The notes: a model not told the origin generated them from the letters alone. A DNA stretch of 64,000 nucleotides from Rhodoluna sp. (GCA_024641985.1 JAHEBZ010000004.1:41047-105046); one strand, 5' to 3'; shown: positions 41,876 to 52,156, numbered from the stretch's first letter. Numbers and translations are program-made.

Positions 41876-43138
41876 TTACCAGTCGTGCATGGTGCCATCG
41901 ATCTTCAGGCGGTTCACCGGAAGATACGCTGGCTCATATTCAAACTGCGAAGCAAGCTTTTCATCGTATGAAACACCAAGACCAGGGCTGGTGCCCGGGC
42001 GAATCAAACCATCGCTAAAGGTGTATTCAGGCTGGAAGACATCGTTGGTGTCTGAAGAGTGCTGCATGTATTCGCTGATGCCATAGTTGTGAATTGCCAT
42101 GCCAAGGTGCAGCGAAGCCGCGTGACCAATTGGCGACACATCGGTTGGGCCGTGCACACCCGACTTGATCTGATAAACCGCCGCATAATCGAAGATCTTC
42201 TTGAGCGGCGTGATGCCGCCGCCGTGGCTGACCGGGCTGCGAACATAATCGATCAACTGCTCTTCGAACAGGTCTTTGTAGTCGTAAATTGTGTTGAAGA
42301 TTTCGCCGACCGCCAACGGTGTGGTGGTGTGCTGACGAATCAAACGGAACGCATCGGTGTTTTCGGCCGGAGTTAGATCTTCGAGCCAAAACAGATCATA
42401 GGGCTCGAGTGACTTGCCAAGGCGAGCCGCCTGAATTGGGGTGAGGCGGTGGTGGCCATCGTGCAGCAGCGGCAGATCGGGGCCAAACTCGTTGCGCACT
42501 GCCTCAAAAACACTCGGAATGTAGTTGAGGTAGGCGCGGGTGTCCCACTCCTCTTCAACCGGAACCGTTGAGCGGCGAGCCGGCTCGTAATCATAGCGAG
42601 CCGATGACGCGCCCTTGCCCGAACCAGCACCCGCCGACGCGTTGGCCGAAGCCGCCACACCATAAACCGAGTTCAAACCTGGCACACCGGTTTGCACCCG
42701 AATGGCCTTATAACCCTTTTCTTGGTGCTCACGAATCGAGTCAAAAATTTCGTTGAACTCGCGCCCAGATGCGTGACCATAAGCCAAGCAACCCTCGCGG
42801 CTGGCCCCACCAAGCAACTGATAAAGCGGCATGTTGGCGGCCTTGGCCTTGATGTCCCATAACGCCATATCGATCGCAGCGATCGCCGTCATGGTGATAG
42901 GGCCACGGCGCCAGTATGAACCGCGATAAAAATACTGCCAAGTGTCTTCGATGTTGTGAGCATCGCGGCCAATCAGCATTGGCGCTAGGTGATCGCGCAA
43001 ATAAGATGCAACCGCTAGTTCGCGCCCATTAACCGTGGCATCGCCAAGGCCAACCAAGCCATCATCGGTGGTGATGCGCAGGGTCACAAAGTTGCGACCA
43101 GGTGAGTGAACAAATACTTCAGCTTTTGCGATTTTCAT
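41876..43138 (-). CDS. manD: D-mannonate dehydratase (enolase superfamily, ManD/RspA type)
   Basis: 420 residues, full length. Metal ligands in [22 protein letters not shown] and AVGEIFN, and the acid/base His in [15 protein letters not shown], match the mannonate dehydratase branch. It makes 2-keto-3-deoxygluconate from mannonate, the step after UxuB. Four bases separate it from uidA. Confidence 0.9.
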   Translation of the reverse strand: MKIAKAEVFVHSPGRNFVTLRITTDDGLVGLGDATVNGRELAVASYLRDHLAPMLIGRDAHNIEDTWQYFYRGSYWRRGPITMTAIAAIDMALWDIKAKAANMPLYQLLGGASREGCLAYGHASGREFNEIFDSIREHQEKGYKAIRVQTGVPGLNSVYGVAASANASAGAGSGKGASSARYDYEPARRSTVPVEEEWDTRAYLNYIPSVFEAVRNEFGPDLPLLHDGHHRLTPIQAARLGKSLEPYDLFWLEDLTPAENTDAFRLIRQHTTTPLAVGEIFNTIYDYKDLFEEQLIDYVRSPVSHGGGITPLKKIFDYAAVYQIKSGVHGPTDVSPIGHAASLHLGMAIHNYGISEYMQHSSDTNDVFQPEYTFSDGLIRPGTSPGLGVSYDEKLASQFEYEPAYLPVNRLKIDGTMHDW

Positions 43139-43142
43139 GCGG

Positions 43143-44942
43143 CTACTCTCCTAATGGCTTGCGGTTGTTCAAGGTTGTCCAGCGGGCTCGCAAAGTGTGC
43201 GCCGCCGCCTTTGGTTGCCGATCGCGGCTAAACGCACCCTTCTTGTTGCCAAGCACTCTAAAGATGCCCGGCTTGGTCTGAAAGTCTGCAAAGTTCCAAA
43301 CGTGTTCGCCAACAACCCCGGCAAACTTGTCAAACACCGAGTTGCTCATCTCTAGATAAGCGCTCTGATACTCCTCGCTCCAAGGCAGGTTGTGAATCGA
43401 GTGAGCTCCAGGCATGGTGTCGGCTCCATACTCAGTGATGATGAACGGCACATTCGGGTACTTCTCTGTCCAGCCTTTAAGCTCGGCCTCAAAGTGCTTC
43501 GATGCGTTGTCTAGATCGCTGTGGTCTTCATACCAACCCCAATAACGGTTGAGGCAAATCACATCGGCCAAAGGTGCAACCAAACACTTGCCAAACGGTT
43601 CGGTCATAACGTTGATGTATGTGACCGGGCGAGTTGGGTCTAGCTGGCGTGCCAAATCGAAGGCCGGTTTGAAAAAGTCAACTGCCTCAGGAATGCCGGT
43701 TTCGGCCTCGTTGGTAATAGACCAAAGCACAACCGATGGGTGGTTTTTGTCGCGGGCAATCAGCTCGCGCACCGCTTGCAGCAGCGCGGCCTGGGTCTTG
43801 TCGTTGCCGGTCTCTGGGCCAAAGGTTGGTAGCTTTGGGCCACCAAACATGCCGGCAAAGTTTTGGTTCAAACCAACGGCTGCGGTCTCATCAATAATCA
43901 CAATTCCGTGGCGGTCGGCATAATCCATCACCTCTTCGGCATATGGGTAGTGCGAGGTGCGGAAAGAGTTGGCACCGACCCACTTGAGCAACTCGAAATC
44001 GTTGACCAAGAACGAGTTGTCGTGGCCCTTGCCCTTAACAATGTGGTCTTCGTGCATGCCAAAACCGGTGAAATAGAACGGCTCGTTGTTGATCAAGAAC
44101 TGGTTGCCAACCACCTTCACGGTTCGCACACCAACCTTGATGGTGTATTCATCGGCCAATTTGCCATCAACGTGGGCTCGCACAACCAGGTCATACAGGT
44201 ATGCCTTGCCCGGCTGCCAAAGTTTGACGTTTGGCACCGAAATGGTGGCGCTTGCGCCAGCGCCCGTGGCAACCACTGCACCAGATTCGTCGCGAAGCTC
44301 GGTGCTGATTTGGGCCTGGCCCAAGGTGCCTATCGAATAAGCAACCGAACCGGTGCTGCCCTCAAAATCGGTTACCACAGTGATGTCTTCGATGCGGGTC
44401 TGCGGTGCCGAGTGCAACCAAACGCTGCGTGCAAGGCCGGCATAGTTATAAAAATCGTGCAGGTAGGTTTGCTGCTTCACGCCGTTGTCGCGAGTGACCA
44501 CGCGGCCCGGCGGAATGGTTTCGTTGGTCAAAATATTGTTGACCGCAACGGTTAGCAAAAACTCTTCGCCCGCCGAAACCTGCGCGGTGATGTCGGCATC
44601 GAATGGCATATAACCACCAACGTGACGAGCGGCCTCGGTGCCGTTAACAAACACGATGCCCTCGTGAGTGGCGGCATCAACCCGCACAAGGATGCGCTCA
44701 CCGGCAAAGCCGCGCGGCACGCGAACGGTGCGCTGATAGAAAACCCAGCCAACGTGCTCGCGAATGGCAACATCGGTGAACAAATCGTTGTAGCTAGCCG
44801 GAACTGCAGCCTGAAGCTCGGTGTTTAGCGGCTTGGCTGCCCAGTTTTGGCTGAACCCTTCGTCGTTGAAGTCGACCTTGAACTGCCAGAGGCCATCAAG
44901 GTTTAGCAGCTCGCGAGTGGCGCTTGCCTGTGGTTTCAACAT
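43143..44942 (-). CDS. uidA: Beta-glucuronidase (glycoside hydrolase family 2)
   Basis: 599 residues. Sugar-binding, Ig-like and TIM-barrel domains in order. The acid/base Glu is in [13 protein letters not shown] and the nucleophile Glu in [13 protein letters not shown]; the glucuronate-recognising N-K region is at WSEEYQ and FGNKK-type segments near the end ([13 protein letters not shown]). No signal peptide, so it hydrolyses imported glucuronides in the cytosol. No glucuronide transporter lies in the cluster. It overlaps uxuB by seven bases. Confidence 0.93.
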   Translation of the reverse strand: MLKPQASATRELLNLDGLWQFKVDFNDEGFSQNWAAKPLNTELQAAVPASYNDLFTDVAIREHVGWVFYQRTVRVPRGFAGERILVRVDAATHEGIVFVNGTEAARHVGGYMPFDADITAQVSAGEEFLLTVAVNNILTNETIPPGRVVTRDNGVKQQTYLHDFYNYAGLARSVWLHSAPQTRIEDITVVTDFEGSTGSVAYSIGTLGQAQISTELRDESGAVVATGAGASATISVPNVKLWQPGKAYLYDLVVRAHVDGKLADEYTIKVGVRTVKVVGNQFLINNEPFYFTGFGMHEDHIVKGKGHDNSFLVNDFELLKWVGANSFRTSHYPYAEEVMDYADRHGIVIIDETAAVGLNQNFAGMFGGPKLPTFGPETGNDKTQAALLQAVRELIARDKNHPSVVLWSITNEAETGIPEAVDFFKPAFDLARQLDPTRPVTYINVMTEPFGKCLVAPLADVICLNRYWGWYEDHSDLDNASKHFEAELKGWTEKYPNVPFIITEYGADTMPGAHSIHNLPWSEEYQSAYLEMSNSVFDKFAGVVGEHVWNFADFQTKPGIFRVLGNKKGAFSRDRQPKAAAHTLRARWTTLNNRKPLGE

Positions 44943-46240
44943 ATTGCTTCCTTTCGAGAAGTCTGATTTTGAATTCTGGTCATAAATTCGGCGTGTGCCG
45001 AAAGCTCGGTGTCGATAACTGCCACAAGATCGCGCACCAGTTGATCGGTGTTTGAAATTTGCAGAATGCGCTGTGCCTGGCTATCTTCAACCCGGCCATC
45101 TTGCTCGATCACAAACTGAACCCAGGCTGCAATTGCCACCGCACACGCACTGGCACTGCGGCCGGCGGCCAACTCGGCTTTGGCAGTTGGCGCAACGCGC
45201 ACGCGCAACTTGGTGCTGCCATCGATGGCAATCTGGGCAAGGCGGTGAGCAATCTTGCCGTTGTTAAATCGGGAAAGGAGAGCAGTTTGGTAGGTAGCCA
45301 AATCAAGTTGCGCAGCCGGCAAGTGGTTCACCGCCTCGGCCCAGAAATCTTTAACCCAACCTAGGCAAACCGGGTCGGCGATTGCCTCGGCAACGGTTTG
45401 GTGGCCCCTAAGCTGCCCGGCATAGGCAAGCACACTGTGGGCACCATTTAGCAACCAGAGCTTGCGGTTTTCGAACGGCTCGATGTTCACAACAAACTTG
45501 GCACCGGCGTTTTGCCACTCGGGGCGGCCTAACGGAAACCGGCCTTCGAGCACCCAATCGCTAAACGGTTCGGTGACCACCGGGCACTTATCGGCCCAGC
45601 CGGTTTCGGCCTCTACCAGCGCGATGTCGGCATCGGTGGTTTTTGGAGTGATGCGATCCACCGAGGTTGAAACGAACGAAACTTGGGTGTTCAACCAGTC
45701 GCATGACTCTTGGCCGAATGAGGCAAACAGGTCGGTCATGGCCATCTTTAGCAAGGCACCATTTGATGGCATGTTGTCGCAGCTAACCACGGCAATCGGC
45801 AGGCCGTTCACACGCCTGCGAGTTTCGAGCGCAACCGCTAGCCGGTGCAGCGATGCCGGTGGGTTAACGGTGTCAACGTGGCCGTTGGAATCCATGCAAT
45901 AGCCAGCCTCGGTGATGGTTAGGGTAACAATTGCGGTGGCTGGGTTGGTGATTGCATCAACAAACGTCTGGGTGTTATTGCCGTCTTGCGCGCTCACAAT
46001 TGAATCGATCACTTCAAACTGGTCGCCCTCGGCGCTGCGAGTTATCAGTGTGAATCGGCCGTTTTGAGCGGCAAGATCATCGGCCGCCTTTGGGCTGCGA
46101 CCGGTGAACGCAACGATGCCCCACTCGGTGTTTTTTGAAACCTGCGCGGTATACCAAGCCTGGTGTGCTCGGTGAAAAGCGCCCAAACCGATGTGCACAA
46201 TTTGCTTGGCTGGGTTGCTTGGCGCTGTCAGGTTGCTCAT
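44936..46240 (-). CDS. uxuB: Fructuronate reductase (mannitol dehydrogenase family)
   Basis: 434 residues. The N-terminal Rossmann motif IGLGAFHRAHQAWY, VSCDNMPSNGALLK mid-protein and the C-terminal KLRVRVAPT region (with WLLNGAHSVLAYAG) define the long-chain mannitol dehydrogenase family. It reduces fructuronate to mannonate with NADH. Its ATG overlaps the uxaC stop (ATGA). Confidence 0.92.
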   Translation of the reverse strand: MSNLTAPSNPAKQIVHIGLGAFHRAHQAWYTAQVSKNTEWGIVAFTGRSPKAADDLAAQNGRFTLITRSAEGDQFEVIDSIVSAQDGNNTQTFVDAITNPATAIVTLTITEAGYCMDSNGHVDTVNPPASLHRLAVALETRRRVNGLPIAVVSCDNMPSNGALLKMAMTDLFASFGQESCDWLNTQVSFVSTSVDRITPKTTDADIALVEAETGWADKCPVVTEPFSDWVLEGRFPLGRPEWQNAGAKFVVNIEPFENRKLWLLNGAHSVLAYAGQLRGHQTVAEAIADPVCLGWVKDFWAEAVNHLPAAQLDLATYQTALLSRFNNGKIAHRLAQIAIDGSTKLRVRVAPTAKAELAAGRSASACAVAIAAWVQFVIEQDGRVEDSQAQRILQISNTDQLVRDLVAVIDTELSAHAEFMTRIQNQTSRKEAIC

Positions 46241-47655
46241 AGTTTGAACGCCTTTTTGGGCACGGCAACCACCAGGTCAACCGCAATCTGCTGCGCTTGC
46301 TCGAGAGTGATGCGGCCATCAACAACCAGCCTGCCCAAATAGGCGCAGTCAACCCGGCGAGCCATATCGTGCCGAGCCGGAATCGACAAGAATGCACGGG
46401 TGTCGTCGATGAAACCTGAGCCTCGATAGAACCCGGCAACATCGGTGATTGCCTCGCGATAGCGCATTGCCGAATCGGGGGCATCGAGGAACCACCAGGG
46501 CGCACCGATGCGAACGCTCGGATAAAAACCGGCCAGCGGCGCGATCTCGCGGCCCCAGGTTGATTCGTCGAGGCTAAACAAAATGACGGTTAAATTTGGG
46601 TGCATGCCATAGGCCTCGAGCAGTGGGCGCAGGTTGTTGGTGAACTCGGCGCGAACCGGAATATCGTGCCCGGTGTCGGGCCCAAAATTGGCGTGAGTTT
46701 GGCTTGAGTGATTGCGATAAACCCCGGCGTGAATTGTCATCACAAGGCCGTCGTTGGTGCTCATGCGCGCCATTTCGGTGAGCATGTGGCCGGCAAAACT
46801 GCGGGCGTTGGCCGGGGTGATTGTGCCAGCTAGAGCCTGATCAAAAAGTTGCGCCGCCGTGGCCTGGGCCAACAACGTGGTGAAAGGCTCATAAACCCCG
46901 TGGTCGCTGCTAACCGCGCCATTCGCCACAAAATAGGCTCGGCGATTTTCGATTGCCTCAATGTATGCCCGGTAGTTGCGGCCCGCAACACCGGCTGTTT
47001 CGAGCAGCCGATCGACGTTGGCAACCCAGTTGTTTGCACGAGGGTCAAGGTAAAGATCGGGGCGAAAAGTTGGCACAACGCGGCCACTGAAAGTTGGGTC
47101 GGCTGCCAGAGCCTGGTGGGCCGAGAGGTCATCGCAGGGGTCATCGGTGGTGGCCAAAAGCTCGATGTTGAACTGGGCAAAAAGTGCCCGGGGCAGCATG
47201 TGTGGCTTGGCCAACTGCGCGGCAATGGTGTCATAAAGCCGATCGGCGTTTTGGGCCGACGGCGTTTGATCGATGCCAAACAGGGTGGCAAATTCGTGGG
47301 TGAGCCAATAGCCGCTAGCGGTGCCGGCAAACAGGTGCCAGTTGCTGCAAAGAATTTGCCAGGTTTCGCGTGGGTTTGCTGCCTGCACGCCAGTGCCACC
47401 GGCAAGCTTTTGCTTGCCCAACTGCTCTAGGCCAAAACCCTCGGCGTGCAGCAAGCGAGTTATATAGTGATCAAAATAGATGAACAGCTCGGCGGGGTTT
47501 GCGAAGGGTTCGTTTTTGACCAACATCGATGGGTCAACGTGGCCGTGCGGCGAAATGATTGGCAACTTGGCAACCGACTCGTATAACCCGCGCGCAACCT
47601 GGCGAACCGCGCTATCGCTGCCAAGCAGGCGGTCTGGGTTAAGAATCGAATTCAT
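46237..47655 (-). CDS. uxaC: Glucuronate isomerase
   Basis: 472 residues from ATG 47655; AAGGTG lies upstream. Amidohydrolase-like barrel with the metal motif ISPHGHVDPSML at the N-terminus and LFSLDESTWG / GAPWWFLDAPDSA near the C-terminus, as in UxaC. Converts glucuronate to fructuronate. First gene of uxaC-uxuB-uidA-manD-gntK, controlled by the operator at 47689-47708. Confidence 0.94.
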   Translation of the reverse strand: MNSILNPDRLLGSDSAVRQVARGLYESVAKLPIISPHGHVDPSMLVKNEPFANPAELFIYFDHYITRLLHAEGFGLEQLGKQKLAGGTGVQAANPRETWQILCSNWHLFAGTASGYWLTHEFATLFGIDQTPSAQNADRLYDTIAAQLAKPHMLPRALFAQFNIELLATTDDPCDDLSAHQALAADPTFSGRVVPTFRPDLYLDPRANNWVANVDRLLETAGVAGRNYRAYIEAIENRRAYFVANGAVSSDHGVYEPFTTLLAQATAAQLFDQALAGTITPANARSFAGHMLTEMARMSTNDGLVMTIHAGVYRNHSSQTHANFGPDTGHDIPVRAEFTNNLRPLLEAYGMHPNLTVILFSLDESTWGREIAPLAGFYPSVRIGAPWWFLDAPDSAMRYREAITDVAGFYRGSGFIDDTRAFLSIPARHDMARRVDCAYLGRLVVDGRITLEQAQQIAVDLVVAVPKKAFKL

Positions 47656-47688
47656 TTGCACACCTTTATAAAACCACTTTTCGCTGAT

Positions 47689-47708
47689 TTTGGCAAGCGG
47701 TTGCCAAA
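47689..47708 (-). promoter_or_regulatory. LacI-type operator upstream of uxaC
   Basis: TTTGGCAA (47689-47696), GCGG, TTGCCAAA (47701-47708). On the minus strand TTGCCA can also serve as -35 with a T/A-rich -10 about 17 bases on, so binding would block transcription of the operon. A third half-site TTGCCAA follows at 47713. Confidence 0.75.
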
Positions 47709-47750
47709 CAATTTGCCAAGACGAAACCCAATCGTTATTTTTCTCATTTT

Positions 47751-48746
47751 TTAGGCTTTGGCCTTGGTTGTTGAACCACGAACCAAGAGGCTGGTGGTTT
47801 CTTCTGAACCGTGCGGCACGGTGCCATCTTGGGCTTCAAAGGTTGCTAGCAATGCCCGAACCGCGTTGCCACCAATTCGCTCAAGCGGCATTTCGATTGT
47901 GGTTAGCGGCGGGCTGGTGAAATCGCTGCCGAAAATATTGTCAAAGCCAACGATGCTCAGCTCTTCGGGCACTTTAATGCCGGCGGCCGAAACGGCACGC
48001 AACAGGCCAATGCCCATTAGGTCGTTGTAGGTGATTATTGCGCTAACCCCCGAGGCGCGAACCTCATCAACGGCATCGCGGCCGCCCTCCACCGTTGGCA
48101 GGTTTGGGCCAATCGATACCACTGTCATGCCGGCTTCAACCGCGTGCTTCATCAGCAGGTTCCAGCGGTCGGCGTTGATCCATGAGGCGGTTGGCCCACC
48201 CAAGAAACCAATGTGCTTGTGGCCAAGCGAGGCCAGGTGCGCAACCGCCTGTGCAATGCCGGGCTCGTTGTCGGGCACCACATCGGCAACGCCCTCAACA
48301 ATTCGGTTAATAAGCACAACGGGCTTTTCGCGGTTTGCCTGGTGAATCTCGTCGTCGCTCAAACGGGTGGTTCCAAAAATTACACCATCAACCGAAGGCA
48401 AAATGCGCTGAAGGGTTTCGGCTTCTACCTTGCTCGATTCAATTGATTCGGCAACCACCAGTGTGTAGCCGTTTTCGGCGGCAACCTTTTCGGCGCCGCG
48501 CACCACCTTAAAGAACACCGGGTTGGTGATGTCAGAGACCATGAGAGCGATCATCCTGGTTTTGCCGGTTGGCAGCGCGCGAGCAAAAGGGTTCGCTCGA
48601 TAGTTAAGTTCTTTGGCGGCGGCATGCACCTTGGCCTCGGTGGCAGCATTGATGCGCCCGGGGGTGCTTAGCGCACGCGAAACGGTTGAAGGGTTAACGC
48701 CGGCAAGCTTTGCGATGTCATAGATTGTCGCCGCCTTCTCGTTCAC
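47751..48746 (-). CDS. LacI family regulator of the glucuronide operon
   Basis: 331 residues from GTG 48746: AAGGA lies six bases before it, too close to the ATG at 48752. The N-terminal helix-turn-helix (ATIYDIAKLAGVNPSTVSRAL) and hinge helix (NPFARALPTGKT) are standard, followed by a periplasmic-binding-like ligand domain. The operators at 47689-47708 and 48792-48815 share TTGGCAA, so it probably represses uxaC and itself; the inducer is probably a glucuronate intermediate. Confidence 0.92.
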   Translation of the reverse strand: MNEKAATIYDIAKLAGVNPSTVSRALSTPGRINAATEAKVHAAAKELNYRANPFARALPTGKTRMIALMVSDITNPVFFKVVRGAEKVAAENGYTLVVAESIESSKVEAETLQRILPSVDGVIFGTTRLSDDEIHQANREKPVVLINRIVEGVADVVPDNEPGIAQAVAHLASLGHKHIGFLGGPTASWINADRWNLLMKHAVEAGMTVVSIGPNLPTVEGGRDAVDEVRASGVSAIITYNDLMGIGLLRAVSAAGIKVPEELSIVGFDNIFGSDFTSPPLTTIEMPLERIGGNAVRALLATFEAQDGTVPHGSEETTSLLVRGSTTKAKA

Positions 48747-48791
48747 GCGCATTCCTTCTGGTTTCTCTCTGTTGTGTGCTTTGGCAACTTT

Positions 48792-48815
48792 TGGCAACAA
48801 TCGAAACTGTTGCCA
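48792..48815 (-). promoter_or_regulatory. LacI-type operator upstream of the LacI gene
   Basis: TGGCAACA (48792-48799) and TGTTGCCA (48808-48815) with an eight-base spacer, plus another TTGGCAAC just before. Shares TTGGCAA with the uxaC operator; suggests autoregulation. Confidence 0.6.
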
Positions 48816-48896
48816 GTTTAGGTGGTTGGCGATGGAGTGACTTACTAGGTACCTGCAGATTGGGACCTGCAAATGGCCAGTCGATAACCAGGTGAC

Positions 48897-49095
48897 GGCC
48901 CTCACGTCAGAAGGCGTTTGAGGGCAAAAATGCGGTCAGAAACAAGGGTTGGGGTCGCATATCTGGGCTAAATTGCGGCTTGAAAATGATGTTTTCTGGT
49001 CGCTAAAACTGCCCCTTTTGCGGCGAGAATCACTAATTTTCGTACCGCATTTTCAATCGAATTTGCGGCCTCAAACCCCCGAAATGGTCGCAAAA
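48897..49095 (+). repeat. 199-bp interspersed repeat, right copy
   Basis: Direct repeat of 40993-41191, same length, about 92% identical. The end hairpin and the AAAATGCGGT/ACCGCATTTT pairing are fully conserved while most differences fall between, hinting at a conserved structure. The two copies bracket the glucuronide operon. Confidence 0.9.
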
Positions 49096-49108
49096 ACGCC
49101 CCTAAATC

Positions 49109-49180
49109 GGTAACTGCGTTAAGCGCGGTAACTGCGTTAAGCGCGGTAACTGCGTTAAGCGCGGTAACTGCGTTAAGCGC
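49109..49180 (+). repeat. 18-bp tandem repeat, four perfect units
   Basis: GGTAACTGCGTTAAGCGC at 49109, 49127, 49145 and 49163. It ends six bases before the purA stop codon. Unrelated in sequence to the array beside the other 199-bp repeat. GTTAA...TAAC words could pair; function unknown. Confidence 0.92.
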
Positions 49181-49185
49181 CGAAT

Positions 49186-50475
49186 CTAGCGAGCAAGCAT
49201 GTCGTGGCGAACCACGATTGCATCGCGCTGAGGGCCAACGCCGATAGCCGAGATGCGAGCACCGCTAATTTTTTCGAGCGCCAAAACATAGTCTTGAGCG
49301 GTCTTCGGAAGATCGCTAAAACTGCGAGCACCCGAAATGTCTTCACTCCAGCCAGCAAAGTTTTGATAGATCGGCTTGGCGTGGTGAAAATCGCTTTGCG
49401 AAACTGGCATCTCGTCGAATCGCTTGCCATCAACCTCATAGGCGATGCAAACCGGAATCTCTTTTAGGCCGGTCAAAACATCGAGCTTGGTGAGCACAAA
49501 ATCGGTAACACCGTTGATGCGTGCCGAGTAGCGAGCGATCGGGGCGTCATACCAGCCGCAACGACGCGGGCGGCCCGTGGTGGTGCCAAACTCGTGGCCG
49601 GTGGCCCGAAGAAACTCGCCGTTTTCGTCGAATAGTTCAGTAGGAAATGGGCCTGCGCCAACGCGAGTTGTGTAGGCCTTTACGATGCCGATGACGGTTT
49701 TAAACTGGCCTGGGCCGATGCCCGAACCGGTTGATGCACCGCCGGCGGTTGAGTTTGAAGAAGTAACAAACGGGTAGGTTCCGTGGTCAACATCGAGCAT
49801 TGTGGCCTGGCCACCCTCGAACAAAACGGTTTGGCCGTTGCTAATTGCATCGTGCAATTCGAGTGCGGTGTCGGCAACCATTGGGCGCACGCGCTCGGCA
49901 TAACCAAGCAACTCGGCAACGGTTTCATCAACCTTGATAGCCGCGCGGTTATAAACCTTGGTTAGCAGGTTGTTCTTGGCAACCAATGCGGCCTCAACCT
50001 TTTGGCGCAAAATGCTCTCGTCAAACAAGTCTTGAATTCGAATGCCAACGCGGTTGATTTTGTCGGCATAGGTTGGGCCAATTCCGCGGCCGGTTGTGCC
50101 GATGGCGCGCTTGCCCAAGAAGCGCTCCGAAACCTTATCGATAGTCACGTTATAAGGCGTGATCACGTGAGCGTTTGCCGAAACTCGAAGCTTTGAGGTG
50201 TCGATTCCGCGTGCGTTGAGGGCATCGATTTCTTCGAACAAAACGGCTAGGTCGATAACAACGCCGTTCGAAATAACCGGCACAACGCCAGGTGTGAGAA
50301 TGCCAGAAGGCAGCAGGTGCAGCGCATATTTTTCGTTGCCAATAACCACGGTGTGGCCGGCGTTGTTGCCGCCGTTGAACTTGACCACATAGTCGATGTG
50401 CTCGGCCAAAAGGTCGGTTGCTTTACCCTTACCTTCGTCGCCCCACTGCGCACCGATGATTACAACTGCAGGCAT
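49186..50475 (-). CDS. purA: Adenylosuccinate synthetase
   Basis: 429 residues from ATG 50475 ([18 protein letters not shown]); AAGGGG lies six bases upstream. The P-loop GDEGKG, the [11 protein letters not shown] and [14 protein letters not shown] motifs and the GTP-specific TKLDVLTG are all present. Converts IMP to adenylosuccinate. It follows the RNA methyltransferase by 51 bases on the same strand. Confidence 0.97.
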   Translation of the reverse strand: MPAVVIIGAQWGDEGKGKATDLLAEHIDYVVKFNGGNNAGHTVVIGNEKYALHLLPSGILTPGVVPVISNGVVIDLAVLFEEIDALNARGIDTSKLRVSANAHVITPYNVTIDKVSERFLGKRAIGTTGRGIGPTYADKINRVGIRIQDLFDESILRQKVEAALVAKNNLLTKVYNRAAIKVDETVAELLGYAERVRPMVADTALELHDAISNGQTVLFEGGQATMLDVDHGTYPFVTSSNSTAGGASTGSGIGPGQFKTVIGIVKAYTTRVGAGPFPTELFDENGEFLRATGHEFGTTTGRPRRCGWYDAPIARYSARINGVTDFVLTKLDVLTGLKEIPVCIAYEVDGKRFDEMPVSQSDFHHAKPIYQNFAGWSEDISGARSFSDLPKTAQDYVLALEKISGARISAIGVGPQRDAIVVRHDMLAR

Positions 50476-50526
50476 GATTACCCCTTGCAAAACCTTGGAT
50501 TCGTACGCGATGGCGTACATCTAAGT

Positions 50527-51240
50527 TTATCGCTTGAAGATGTGCTGCATAACCCACTGGTGCATGGTTATTGCGGCCGCGGCCGAAGCGTTAATTGAAC
50601 GGGTTGACCCAAACTGGGTGATTTCTAAAACAACCTCGGCCGCATCGATTGCCGCTTCGCTAAGCCCGGGCCCCTCTTGGCCAAACAACAAAACACAGCT
50701 TTCGGGCAGTGCATACTCTTCAATTTTTTTGCAACCGGGCACATTGTCGATGGCAATAATTGGCAAGGCCTCGCCATCAACGCCAGCGGTTTTGCACCAC
50801 AGCACAAACTCTTCAACAGTCGGGTGGTGGCGCACGTGCTGATAGCGGTCGGTCACCATCGCACCGCGGCGGTTCCACCGGCGATTGCCAATGATGTGAA
50901 CCTCGGCGGCCAAGAAGGCATTTGCCGTGCGCACGATTGAACCAATGTTTAGGTCGTGCTGCCAGTTCTCGATTGCCACGTGATATTTGTGGCGGCGCTG
51001 GTCGAGTGAGGCAATAATTGCCTCCATCTTCCAGTAGCGAAACTGATCGAGCACATTTCGGGTGTCACCATTGAGCAGCAACTCGGGGTCGAGAAGTGAT
51101 TCGGGGTTGGGCTCATCGGGTGTGCCAGCATCGGCCGGCCATTCGCCCTGCCATGGGCCAACGCCCCAGGTGGTTTGCTCGGCGGTTTCGGTTGCACCCG
51201 GTGCCACATATTCGGTGCCGGTTGGTTTACCTTCGTGCAT
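50527..51240 (-). CDS. SPOUT (TrmH/SpoU) family RNA methyltransferase
   Basis: 237 residues. N-terminal Pro/Glu-rich extension, then the SPOUT core: HDLNIGSIVRTANAFLAAEVHIIG (motif 1 Asn/Arg), VLLFGQEGPGLS (motif 2) and GSTRSINASAAAAITMHQW (motif 3, knotted SAM site). 2'-O-ribose methylation of tRNA or rRNA. Overlaps the end of nhaA by 14 bases. Confidence 0.92.
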   Translation of the reverse strand: MHEGKPTGTEYVAPGATETAEQTTWGVGPWQGEWPADAGTPDEPNPESLLDPELLLNGDTRNVLDQFRYWKMEAIIASLDQRRHKYHVAIENWQHDLNIGSIVRTANAFLAAEVHIIGNRRWNRRGAMVTDRYQHVRHHPTVEEFVLWCKTAGVDGEALPIIAIDNVPGCKKIEEYALPESCVLLFGQEGPGLSEAAIDAAEVVLEITQFGSTRSINASAAAAITMHQWVMQHIFKR

Positions 51241-52150
51241 TTGCGCGCTTCAGCAAATTGAGGCTAAGGGTTGCTACCAAGGCCATAACCGTCGAGCCAA
51301 TAAACACGCTCAGGTTTGCCGTGTTTCGCCAATCTTCGTTGTTGCCAAACGACAGCTCGCTCATCAAAAGTGCAACAGTGAAGCACATGCCAAACAGTGG
51401 GGCGATTGACAACATATCGCGCCAACGCAAGTTGCCTGCTAACTTGCCCAAACCACTCTTGGTTACCAACCATGCGGTGCCAATAACGCCAAGTGGTTTG
51501 CCAATGATCATGGCCGCAAGCACGCCAACCGTTATGGCCGAGCCGGTCAGCTTTTCGATGCTGAAGCCATCGAGGCTAACGCCAGCCGACATTAGAGCAA
51601 ACAGTGGCAGAGCGCCAAACTTGACCACGTTTTCGAGCTTGCTCAACACAAGTTCACCCTTAGGCATAAAAATGCCGATGATAACGCCGGCCAAAGAGAC
51701 CACCGAAAGAACGTGAAAGTTTGCAGTAAAGAAAAGAGCAATCATCAAAATGGTCAGCGAATCGTCAACCACAGCCACTGTCATTACAAAGGCCCGCAGT
51801 TGTTTTGGCAAGCCTTTAACAAGTGCAAAAACCGCCAGCGCGAAGGCAACATCGGTGCTCATGGGCACGCCCCAACCGGCTGAAGTGGGCTGGCCGTTGT
51901 TTATTAGCGAATAGATGATGACCGGCACAACCATGCCACCGAGTGCAGCAAAAATTGGAACCACGGCCTGACGCGGCTTTGCCAGGCTGCCGTGCGTGAT
52001 TTCGTGACGTAACTCGATGCCGAGCGTCAGAAAGAATAGGAAAATTGCGGCACCTTTGAGTGGTTCAAAGTGTGCAAAATTTGTATAGGAATCTGCGAAT
52101 GGCGAATTCGCCCAAACCATGGCTGCAACGGCACCGAGAATCAAATACAT
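51227..52150 (-). CDS. nhaA: Na+/H+ antiporter NhaA
   Basis: 307 residues, shorter than the roughly 390 of E. coli NhaA: the N-terminal part of helix 1 and some loops are missing. An in-frame stop just upstream and a leaderless -10 (TAGGCT) six bases before ATG support this start. Key residues are kept: PMSTDVAFALAVF (Asp of helix IV) and VAVVDDSLTIL (Asp pair of helix V). GKPLGVIGTAWLV and GMCFTVALLMSELSF match the C-terminal helices. Exports Na+ in exchange for protons. Confidence 0.9.
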   Translation of the reverse strand: MYLILGAVAAMVWANSPFADSYTNFAHFEPLKGAAIFLFFLTLGIELRHEITHGSLAKPRQAVVPIFAALGGMVVPVIIYSLINNGQPTSAGWGVPMSTDVAFALAVFALVKGLPKQLRAFVMTVAVVDDSLTILMIALFFTANFHVLSVVSLAGVIIGIFMPKGELVLSKLENVVKFGALPLFALMSAGVSLDGFSIEKLTGSAITVGVLAAMIIGKPLGVIGTAWLVTKSGLGKLAGNLRWRDMLSIAPLFGMCFTVALLMSELSFGNNEDWRNTANLSVFIGSTVMALVATLSLNLLKRANARR

Positions 52151-52156
52151 AGGTAA

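Larger units (their letters stand above)
48747..49185. other. Noncoding stretch: LacI promoter region, right 199-bp repeat and tandem array
   Basis: 439 bases without a gene between the LacI gene and purA. It holds the operator, the 199-bp repeat and an 18-bp tandem array, each listed separately; 48816-48896 shows nothing else recognised. Confidence 0.85.

Noticed and set aside
49109..49180. CRISPR-like array of four 18-bp units
   Set aside because: The units are directly adjacent with no spacers and no cas genes are present, so it is a simple tandem repeat.
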